From positions 6,029-49,602 of the forward strand of contig NZ_NPIH01000258.1 in NCBI RefSeq assembly GCF_012275575.1: DNA of 43,574 nucleotides, in the 5' to 3' direction. This DNA is from Paraburkholderia sp. SG-MS1. GTDB taxonomy: Bacteria > Pseudomonadota > Gammaproteobacteria > Burkholderiales > Burkholderiaceae. Below the pieces are notes generated by a model. That model did no database searches, was not told the origin of the DNA, and saw only the letters and a list, made by a program, of their open reading frames with translations. Positions 8,095 through 15,263 of the stretch are shown one piece after another. Each line of letters opens with the position of its first letter. Positions within the stretch are counted from its first letter, which is position 1. The translations under genes and the position numbers were made by a program.

Positions 8095-8862
8095 ATGAAA
8101 ATTCCGCTGATGATCCTGAGCGCCGCGCTGACTTTCAGCAGCGGCGCGTTTGCCGCTGAAGCCGGCACGCTGCGCCTCGGCATCGATCCGAGCTATCCGC
8201 CGATGGACGCCAAGGCGCCCGACGGCAGCTTCAAGGGTTTCGACGTCGATCTCGGCAACGAAATCTGCCGGCGCATCCAGGCGCGCTGCCAATGGGTGGA
8301 ACTCGAATTCTCGGGGATGATTCCGGCGCTTCAAGCTCGCAAGATCGACGCGATTCTGTCGTCGATGGCGATCACGGAGAAACGCGAGCAGCAGATCCTG
8401 TTTTCGTCGAAGATCTTCCAGTTCAAGTCGCGGCTGATCGCGCGTCGAGGCTCGCCGCTCGCGGGCGGCGTGAGCGCACTGGCCGGCAAGCAGATCGGTG
8501 TGCAGTCGGGCACGCAGTTCGAAGGCTACGCGTTGAAGAACTGGGCGCCGCTCGGCGCGCACGTGACCGCGTACAAGAGCCAGGACGACGTGTTTGCCGA
8601 CTTGCAGAACGGACGCCTCGACGGCGCCTTGCTCGGGTCGGTGGAAGCGGACATTGGGTTTTTGCGCACGCCGGCGGGCAAGGGCTTTGCGTTTGTCGGC
8701 GAACCGCTGTCGATGGGCGATCGCGGCGTGGGCATCGGCTTGCGCAAGGACGAGACCGCGGTGCAGGCGTCGATCAATGCGGCGATTGCTTCGATGCTCA
8801 AGGACGGCACGTACGCACAGATCGCGAAGAAGTACTTCGACTTCGATCCGTACGGCAATTGA
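8095..8862 (+). CDS. periplasmic amino-acid-type ABC substrate-binding protein
   Basis: This 255-residue protein opens with a Sec signal peptide (MKIPLMILSAALTFSSGAFA, probable cleavage before AEAG). It continues as a type II solute-binding protein of the HisJ/ArgT class: LRLGIDPSYPPMDAKAPDG, GFDVDLGNEICRR, LSSMAITEKRE, a GVQSGTQFE hinge and YAQIAKKYFDFDPYG at the end. These proteins capture basic or polar amino acids in the periplasm. No permease or ATPase gene is nearby, so it must use components encoded elsewhere. The deacylase that follows suggests a shared role with an acylated amino acid, which is inference. Confidence 0.92.
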   Translation: MKIPLMILSAALTFSSGAFAAEAGTLRLGIDPSYPPMDAKAPDGSFKGFDVDLGNEICRRIQARCQWVELEFSGMIPALQARKIDAILSSMAITEKREQQILFSSKIFQFKSRLIARRGSPLAGGVSALAGKQIGVQSGTQFEGYALKNWAPLGAHVTAYKSQDDVFADLQNGRLDGALLGSVEADIGFLRTPAGKGFAFVGEPLSMGDRGVGIGLRKDETAVQASINAAIASMLKDGTYAQIAKKYFDFDPYGN

Positions 8863-8902
8863 TTCTTTTACTCGCGACTCTTCTTCCCCAGGCTTTCCGC
8901 TC

Positions 8903-10018
8903 ATGAACAGGCAATCGATTCCGCTTCTTTCGCCGGCTATCGGCACGCACCGCGAACTGGTGTCGTTTCATTTCGGCCCGACAAATAGCGGGCAGAAGAT
9001 TTATATCCAGTCGTCGCTGCATGCCGACGAAACGCCCGCGATGTTGACGACTGTTCTACTCAAGCGCCGGCTGCTGGAACTGGAGAAGCAGGGCGCGTTG
9101 AATGCGGAAATCGTGCTGGTGCCGGTGGCGAATCCGGTCGGACTCGGTCAGTACGTGCTCGGTCAGTTTCTCGGACGCTTCGATCTCGGCAGCGGCAAGA
9201 ACTTCAATCGGCACTTCCTGCAGTTCTCGAAGCTGGTCCCACGCGCGAAGGACGCGTTGGGTTCGGATGCGACGGAGAACCGGCGCATCGTTCGCGAGTT
9301 GATCGCGGCTGAACTGGCCGAACACAAGCCATTGACCGAATTCGAGTCGCTGCAACTGGCGATGCTCAAACTTTCGTTCGATGCGGACGTCGTGATCGAT
9401 CTGCACTGTTCGCTCGAAGCGGCGATGCATCTGTACACGAGCGAAGCGGCGTGGCCCGAGTTCGAGCCCTTGTCCCGCTATCTCGGCGCAGAGGCCTCGC
9501 TGCTCGCGACCAACTCGGGCGGCGAGTCGTTCGACGAAACGCATAGCCTCTTGTGGTGGACCTTGCAGCAGGCCATGCCCGCGAGCAAACCGGTGCCTAC
9601 CGGCACGATCGCGGTGACGGTGGAATGTCGCGGTCAGCGCGACGTCTCGTACGAAGTGGCGCAACGGGATGCGGACGGGATAGTCGATTATCTTGCGTGG
9701 CGCAATGTGATCCGGCTCGACGTGCGGCCTTTGCCGCCGCTGCTTGCGCCTGCGACGCCCCTCGCGGGCAGCGAGCAGTTTTACGCACCTGTCAGCGGGA
9801 TTCTGATTCATCGCGCGAAGATCGGCGAGACGATTTGCGTCGGGCAGGCTCTGTTCGATATCGTCGATCCGCTCACCGACGAGACGACCACGATCACGAG
9901 CAATACCGAAGGCGTGCTTTATATGCGTCGCGCGATTCGCTTCGTGACGGCAGGGGCGCCGTTGGGACGGGTGACCGGAACGCGGCCGTTCAGGACGGGC
10001 GTGTTGCTGGGGGCTTGA
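8903..10018 (+). CDS. succinylglutamate desuccinylase/aspartoacylase family hydrolase
   Basis: This 371-residue zinc-dependent amidohydrolase belongs to the M14-like AstE/ASPA family. Zinc ligands are H40 and E43 (SSLHADETPAM) and H168 (DLHCS); the likely catalytic base is E241 (TVECRGQ). The C-terminal part (about 285-370) forms the beta-rich domain of the family, with GxxxxRxxIGxxVxxGQ-like features. Members remove acyl groups from N-acyl amino acids in the cytosol. It starts 40 bases after the binding-protein gene and is probably cotranscribed with it. The exact substrate (N-succinyl, N-acetyl or other acyl amino acid) cannot be decided. Confidence 0.88.
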   Translation: MNRQSIPLLSPAIGTHRELVSFHFGPTNSGQKIYIQSSLHADETPAMLTTVLLKRRLLELEKQGALNAEIVLVPVANPVGLGQYVLGQFLGRFDLGSGKNFNRHFLQFSKLVPRAKDALGSDATENRRIVRELIAAELAEHKPLTEFESLQLAMLKLSFDADVVIDLHCSLEAAMHLYTSEAAWPEFEPLSRYLGAEASLLATNSGGESFDETHSLLWWTLQQAMPASKPVPTGTIAVTVECRGQRDVSYEVAQRDADGIVDYLAWRNVIRLDVRPLPPLLAPATPLAGSEQFYAPVSGILIHRAKIGETICVGQALFDIVDPLTDETTTITSNTEGVLYMRRAIRFVTAGAPLGRVTGTRPFRTGVLLGA

Positions 10019-10093
10019 GTTTTTTCGCGGGCGGCGCGGATGCGTTGTGCGGTTTGACGTCAGCAACGCATACATCGCTCGCGGCGCGCCTTT

Positions 10094-10357
10094 CTATTTC
10101 CTTCCGACCAGATACGTCACGCCATTCGGACCATAGCGTTCCGAATGCGCTTTGTTAGCCGGCACGTGGAAGACGTCGCCGACCCGATACAAGCGTTCTT
10201 CGTCGCCGAGGCGTATGTGCAGTTCGCCTTCGAGGATCAGCGCTTTGGCTTCGAACAGATGCGCGTGCACGTCCATCGTGCCGGTTTCGCGCGTGACGAC
10301 TACGGCATCGGGAAAGCCTTCTTTCGTCAGGCTTTCGGTGAAGGTATTGCGATCCAT
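10094..10357 (-). CDS. small cupin-domain protein
   Basis: An 87-residue single-domain cupin: first motif DVHAHLFEAKALILEGE, second motif YRVGDVFHVPANKAHSE, with His and Glu residues in the expected metal-binding places. Small cupins of this sort bind metal and are enzymes or sensors of unknown substrate. I prefer the ATG at 10357 (MDRNTF). An in-frame GTG at 10393 would add 12 poorly structured residues. It lies downstream of, and on the same strand as, the phospholipase gene, 158 bases away, with no sign of joint function. Confidence 0.82.
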   Translation of the reverse strand: MDRNTFTESLTKEGFPDAVVVTRETGTMDVHAHLFEAKALILEGELHIRLGDEERLYRVGDVFHVPANKAHSERYGPNGVTYLVGRK

Positions 10358-10515
10358 GGGAGTTGTCTCGATGTACGGTGAGGGGAGACTCACTGTAACG
10401 CGATGCGTTGTTTTGTGCTGGGGGCCTGGAGGATACGCATGACGACAGTCCCCCTGCGCAGCGGAGTGCTTTCGACAGGGGCTCCGCCTCTATAGCGAAG
10501 CCCCGCCGCTTCACC

Positions 10516-12660
10516 TCACACCAACACGGGCGCGACCGCCGCCGGATCGCTGATACTCGGCCGCCCATTCTCAACGTGACCCGCAAAGCGCCGCGAGAAA
10601 CTTGCATCGTCATTGCTGGTCACCGTCAGGTCGTACCAGTGATGGCTCGCCGCCAGCACCCACACCTCTTCGAGATGCACGCCGGCCGGCACCAGCACCG
10701 GGCGCGTGCGCGCCCCGTACGCGTTATCCGTCACCGTCAAACGCGCGATGCCGCCACCGCTGTTGCTGAACTTCAGGAACACGTTGCCGTTCGCGACGTC
10801 GTATTGCGCCTTCACTTCGGGCAGCGCCGGCTTGTTGCCTAACAGGCCCAGACCGTGCGAGTTCTGCGTCTTCGTCGGCTGCGCGTTGCCCGCGAACTTG
10901 CGCACGAAGCCGTTCGGCCCGAACACTTCGAACGCGTACACGCCGTTCGTCGTCGTCAGGTCGAAGGACTCGCTGAGCGATTTGCCCGCTTCGACGGTAT
11001 AACGCCACGGACCATCCGTGCGGTTGCTCGAGTACACATAGAAATGCGCACCCTGGTCGCCCGTGTTGGCGATCGAGATCTCGAACGTATTGCGGCTCAC
11101 GTCCGCGTCGCCATTCACATGCAGTTCGTACGGCAATGCACGCGCGAAACGAATCCCGCTTTCCTGCGGATCGATCGCGCCCGGCGTCGCGGGCACGATC
11201 GGCTTCGGCTGCGTCGCGCACTGGTTGTCGGCGATGCTCTTGTAGTTGCTCGTGTCCGGCAGCGGCGGCACTTTCGAGTCCGGCGTGCGGAAGTCGAATG
11301 CGGTGGTCAGGTCGCCGCACACTGCCCGGCGCCATGGCGTGATGTTCGGTTCGTGAACGCCGAAACGTGTTTCGATGAAGCGAATCACCGACGTGTGATC
11401 GAACACCTGCGAGCACACGAAACCGCCCTTGCTCCACGGCGACACGATCGTCATCGGCACGCGGGGGCCGAGGCCGTACGGCAAGCCGTCGGCGGTATAA
11501 CTGCCGCCGCGCGCGGGATTGACCACGTTATGAATTTCGCCTTCGGTGCTGACCGTCGACTTGCCTTGCGCGGGGGTCGTCGCCGGTTGCGGCGGCACGA
11601 TGTGATCGAAGAAGCCGTCGTTCTCGTCGTACATGATGAAGAGCACGGTCTTGCTCCACACCTCGGGATTCGACGTCAACGCGTCGAGAATCTGCGACGT
11701 GTATTCGGCACCGTATGCGGGCGTATATTGCGGGTGCTCGGAGTACGCGGCCGGCGGACACAACCACGACACTTGCGGCAGCTTGTTCGCGAGCACGTCC
11801 GCCTTCAGGTCGTCGATGGTGCGCACGGTTTGTGCGCGCTCATACAACGGCGAGCCCGGCTGCGCGTTGATGAAGTTCGTGAAATTCTGCAGGATGTTGG
11901 TGCCGTAGTTGCCGTTCAACGGATCGGAGCCCGTCGTACCCTGCTGGTACACCTGCCACGAAATGCCAGCGGCTTGCAGGCGCTCCGGATACGTGGTCCA
12001 CGAGAGCAACTGATAATTCGGCGGACCGTCGCCGTCGACGAAATCGTTGTTGTCGAGAAGCGGTCCGCCGAGCGTGCCGGTCGGATCGACCGTGCCAGTC
12101 ATCAGATACGAGCGGTTCGGGTGCGTGGGGCCGGGCAGCGAGCAGAAGTATGCGTCGCAGGTGGTGAACGCATCGGCCAGCGCGTAGTGAAACGGAATGT
12201 CGCTACGGAGGTGATAGCCCATCGTCATGTCGGTCTTGTTGGCCGGCCACTGGTCGTAGCGGCCGCCGTCGATCGCGGCGTGGGTCTTGTACCAGGAGTG
12301 ATCCAGATCGCCGACGCATTGCGCGCTGGTGGTCGACGTGTCCAGATGGAACGGCAGCACCGGCTTGGTGGCGTCCGCTTTCGACGGCTGGTACCACACC
12401 GGCTTGCCGTTCGGCAGCGGAATCGGGAAGCGGTCGTTGTAGCCGCGCACGCCGCGCATATGGCCGAAGTAGTGGTCGAACGAGCGGTTCTCCTGCATGA
12501 ACACGACGATGTGCTCGACATCGCGGATCGTGCCCGTGCGCGAGAACGCGGGCACGGCCAACGCATTGCGGATCGACTCGGGCAGCGCGGTCAGCGCGGC
12601 GGCAGCGCCGGCGGAAGAAGCCACGGTCTGCAGGAAACGGCGACGGCTAGTTGATGTCAT
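10516..12660 (-). CDS. phosphocholine-specific phospholipase C, Tat-exported
   Basis: This 714-residue enzyme belongs to the bacterial PlcN/PlcH/AcpA phosphoesterase family. A twin-arginine signal (SRRRFLQTVA, residues 5-14) is followed by an Ala-rich hydrophobic stretch. The catalytic domain includes ENRSFDHYFG (57-66), MYDENDGFFDH and PWSKGGFVCSQVFDHTSVIRFIE. Two C-terminal beta-domains of the DUF756 type (about 520-610 and 620-700) complete the usual family length. Members cleave phosphatidylcholine or sphingomyelin after Tat export to the periplasm or outside. AAGGTGA upstream of the ATG supports the start. The lipoprotein gene at 12720 lies 59 bases upstream on the same strand, suggesting an operon. 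Confidence 0.92.
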   Translation of the reverse strand: MTSTSRRRFLQTVASSAGAAAALTALPESIRNALAVPAFSRTGTIRDVEHIVVFMQENRSFDHYFGHMRGVRGYNDRFPIPLPNGKPVWYQPSKADATKPVLPFHLDTSTTSAQCVGDLDHSWYKTHAAIDGGRYDQWPANKTDMTMGYHLRSDIPFHYALADAFTTCDAYFCSLPGPTHPNRSYLMTGTVDPTGTLGGPLLDNNDFVDGDGPPNYQLLSWTTYPERLQAAGISWQVYQQGTTGSDPLNGNYGTNILQNFTNFINAQPGSPLYERAQTVRTIDDLKADVLANKLPQVSWLCPPAAYSEHPQYTPAYGAEYTSQILDALTSNPEVWSKTVLFIMYDENDGFFDHIVPPQPATTPAQGKSTVSTEGEIHNVVNPARGGSYTADGLPYGLGPRVPMTIVSPWSKGGFVCSQVFDHTSVIRFIETRFGVHEPNITPWRRAVCGDLTTAFDFRTPDSKVPPLPDTSNYKSIADNQCATQPKPIVPATPGAIDPQESGIRFARALPYELHVNGDADVSRNTFEISIANTGDQGAHFYVYSSNRTDGPWRYTVEAGKSLSESFDLTTTNGVYAFEVFGPNGFVRKFAGNAQPTKTQNSHGLGLLGNKPALPEVKAQYDVANGNVFLKFSNSGGGIARLTVTDNAYGARTRPVLVPAGVHLEEVWVLAASHHWYDLTVTSNDDASFSRRFAGHVENGRPSISDPAAVAPVLV

Positions 12661-12719
12661 TGAATATCACCTTCTGCGGGGGGAAGAATAGCGCGCCTCT
12701 GCGCGCTGTGAAAAGCAGG

Positions 12720-13025
12720 TCAGTTGTTGCTGGCGCTGTCGCCGGGGGCGTAGTGCATGACGGGTGCGACTTGCTGGTTGTCGGCAGCGAGACTGGCTTG
12801 CATGTTTTGCGTGATCGGATCGGACGCGGCGGCGGGGTTCGCCGCGAGCGGGGCGGATGCGTCGGGCAGCGCAGCCGACAAGGTCGGCGGACGTTGCGCC
12901 GCGTCCTCAGCGGTAGGCGCCGAAGACGTCGCCGTCGATGGAGAGTCATCCGCGCCGCACGCGCTCAACACAAAGATGGCGAGTGCGAGCAAGGCGGCGC
13001 TCGCGAGGCGTTTGTCTCTTCTCAT
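12720..13025 (-). CDS. putative lipoprotein
   Basis: The 101-residue product has a positively charged start (MRRDKR), a hydrophobic helix and a lipobox (VLSAC, Cys at about 23), so it should be lipidated and anchored to a membrane. The mature part is Ala/Pro/Ser-rich and probably disordered, apart from a C-terminal segment (DPITQNMQASLAADNQQVA). I know of no function. Its position just upstream of the phospholipase gene suggests coexpression. The ATG at 13025 gives a proper signal peptide, whereas the longer upstream frame would bury it. Confidence 0.78.
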   Translation of the reverse strand: MRRDKRLASAALLALAIFVLSACGADDSPSTATSSAPTAEDAAQRPPTLSAALPDASAPLAANPAAASDPITQNMQASLAADNQQVAPVMHYAPGDSASNN

Positions 13026-13171
13026 GTCTGCATCCGGTTTCGTGAAAGCGAGTGCAGTCTCTATTCCTTTCAAGAAATAATTGTGAAACGTTTGCGAGCA
13101 GCATAACTTTCGCCATTCGTTTGTATTTCGAAAGAAAGTGGAAAGCAATAAGAAGGACAATAGTCACCGTC

Positions 13172-13198
13172 ATGCCATTTGCCTGATGCTTTTGGCAT
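13172..13198. promoter_or_regulatory. inverted repeat in divergent promoter region
   Basis: ATGCCA (13172-13177) and TGGCAT (13193-13198) are inverted around 15 bases. They lie 37 bases upstream of the debranching-enzyme start, in the 210-base gap divergent from the lipoprotein gene. It may be an operator, but the arms are short and chance is possible. Confidence 0.25.
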
Positions 13199-13235
13199 AC
13201 CGAATGATTCACGGCTTTGCATAACCGGTTAGTCC

Positions 13236-15212
13236 ATGACACGCACCGAACGACCCTTCGACATTACGCGTCTCGAAGATGAATGGCTGGAAGCCGACGG
13301 CGCCGGCGGTTTCGCATCGGGCACCGTGGGCATGTCGCGCACGCGCCGTTATCACGCGTTGCTGTTGAACGCGACGCGCGCGCCGGGCGGCCGTGTCGTG
13401 CTCGTCAACGGTGTGGAGGCGTGGCTGGAAGCGCGAGGGCGGCGTTATCCGTTGAGCTCGCAGCGCTATGTGCCGAACGTGACCTATCCGGATTTGGGTG
13501 CGAGTCTCACCGGCTTCGATACTGCGCCGTGGCCGACATGGCGCATTCGACTTGACACGTTGAACGTGGTGATTGCCGAATTATTCGTCAGTCACGCGAC
13601 GCGTGAAACGGTTTTGCGTTGGCGGCTGGACAGCGCTGAGGTGGCAGGCGACATGAGCGCACCTGTGTTGAAGGTCAGGCCATTGTTGTCGGGGCGCGAT
13701 TATCACGCGCTGCATCATGAAAACGCGGCATTCAATGTCGACGCGCGGATCAGCGACGATCACGCATGCGTCAGTTGGCAACCGTATGGTGACCTGCCGG
13801 TCATTCATGCCGCGACGAATGGCGTCTATATGCAGGCGCCTGACTGGTACCGGAACTTCTGCTACGTGCGCGAGCAGGAACGCGGTCTCGACTTCAGCGA
13901 AGATCTCGCGACGCCTGGGGTGTTCAGCTTCGATCTGCACGACGGTGAAGCGGTGATGATTCTGAGCGCGTCGAATGCAGCGGGCGCGGCAGCGCCCACA
14001 TACACAGCAGCCACCCATGCAGCCGAGCTCGCCCATCTCGAACAACAACGCCGCAACGCATTGGGCTCGCGCCTGCAACGCTCTGCCGATGCCTACGTGG
14101 TCTCGCGCAACGAAGGCCGCACGATTCTCGCGGGCTTTCCGTGGTTCACCGACTGGGGCCGCGACACCTTCATCGCGATGCGCGGCCTGCTGATCGCTTC
14201 GAACCGTCTAGACGAAGCCGAGTCGATCCTGCTCGAATGGTCGGACACGCTGTCCGAAGGCATGCTGCCGAACCGCTTCCCCGATTACGGCGACACGCCG
14301 GAATACAACTCCGTCGACGCGTCCTTGTGGTTCATCGTCGCCGTGCATGACTATCTGGCCACCGGTCATGCGGGCGCCGCGACCCGCGCGCGTCTGCAAC
14401 AGGCCGCCGACGCGATCCTCACCGGCTACACGAACGGCACGCGCTTCAACATACGCGCCTGCGCCGACGATGGTCTTCTGAGCGCGGGCGTCCCCGGTGT
14501 GCAACTTACGTGGATGGACGCGAAAGTCGGCGACTGGGTCGTCACCCCGCGCATCGGCAAACCGGTTGAGGTCCAGGCGCTGTGGAGTAACGCGTTGCGC
14601 ATCGCAGCAGCATGGAACCCGCAGTGGCAACAACCGGCCGAGCGAGTGTTGCAAGCGTTTCGCGAACGCTTCGTCGATCCGTCGACACAGGCATTGTTCG
14701 ATAACGTCGATGTCGATCACGTAAAAGGTGCGATAGATCGTGCGATCCGGCCGAACCAGGTTTTCGCGGTAGGCGGCCTGCCGTTCCCGCTACTCGACGG
14801 CGCGGCGGCGCACGCAGTGCTTGACCAGGTCGAAGCGCAGTTGCTCACGCCGCTCGGTCTGAGAACGCTCGCACCGTCCGATCCCGCATATCGCGGACGC
14901 TACGGCGGCTCTCCCTTGCAGCGCGACGGCGCCTATCATCAGGGAACGGTCTGGCCGTGGTTGCTCGGGCCGTTCGTCGAAGCGTGGCTGCGGGTTCACG
15001 GCGCGACGGAGCAGACCCGCGCGCAAGCCAGAGCGCGCTTTCTCGACCCGCTCTACGCGCATCTCGATCACGCGGGCCTCGACCACCTCTCGGAAATCGC
15101 CGACGGCGACGCGCCGCATGCGCCCGCCGGCACGCCGTTTCAGGCGTGGTCACTCGGGGAGTTGCTGCGCATCGAGGATCTGCTTGCCCGGTTGGCGCCC
15201 ATCGCCGGGTAA
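13236..15212 (+). CDS. amylo-alpha-1,6-glucosidase / glycogen debranching enzyme
   Basis: This 658-residue protein has the two-domain layout of the bacterial glycogen-debranching family. The N-terminal beta-sandwich (about 5-260) contains EWLEADGAGGFASGTV and TRRYHALLLNA. The C-terminal (alpha/alpha)6 catalytic domain (about 275-655) contains the conserved FPWFTDWGRDTFIAMRGLL (D306 and D310 are candidate acidic residues) and NRFPDYGDTPEYNSVDASLWF. Such enzymes remove alpha-1,6-linked glucose stubs in the cytosol. The next gene starts 51 bases on and encodes another glucosidase, so the two probably work on the same glucan and are cotranscribed. Confidence 0.9.
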   Translation: MTRTERPFDITRLEDEWLEADGAGGFASGTVGMSRTRRYHALLLNATRAPGGRVVLVNGVEAWLEARGRRYPLSSQRYVPNVTYPDLGASLTGFDTAPWPTWRIRLDTLNVVIAELFVSHATRETVLRWRLDSAEVAGDMSAPVLKVRPLLSGRDYHALHHENAAFNVDARISDDHACVSWQPYGDLPVIHAATNGVYMQAPDWYRNFCYVREQERGLDFSEDLATPGVFSFDLHDGEAVMILSASNAAGAAAPTYTAATHAAELAHLEQQRRNALGSRLQRSADAYVVSRNEGRTILAGFPWFTDWGRDTFIAMRGLLIASNRLDEAESILLEWSDTLSEGMLPNRFPDYGDTPEYNSVDASLWFIVAVHDYLATGHAGAATRARLQQAADAILTGYTNGTRFNIRACADDGLLSAGVPGVQLTWMDAKVGDWVVTPRIGKPVEVQALWSNALRIAAAWNPQWQQPAERVLQAFRERFVDPSTQALFDNVDVDHVKGAIDRAIRPNQVFAVGGLPFPLLDGAAAHAVLDQVEAQLLTPLGLRTLAPSDPAYRGRYGGSPLQRDGAYHQGTVWPWLLGPFVEAWLRVHGATEQTRAQARARFLDPLYAHLDHAGLDHLSEIADGDAPHAPAGTPFQAWSLGELLRIEDLLARLAPIAG

Positions 15213-15263
15213 TCCGCGCTACGATGTGTGTCCCACCGCCAGGCCCGAAGCAAGGACGACGTT

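Noticed and set aside
10855..12654. 599-codon plus-strand frame opposite the phospholipase gene
   Set aside because: Product is Arg/Val/His-rich with no domain, and the minus strand encodes an unmistakable phospholipase C.
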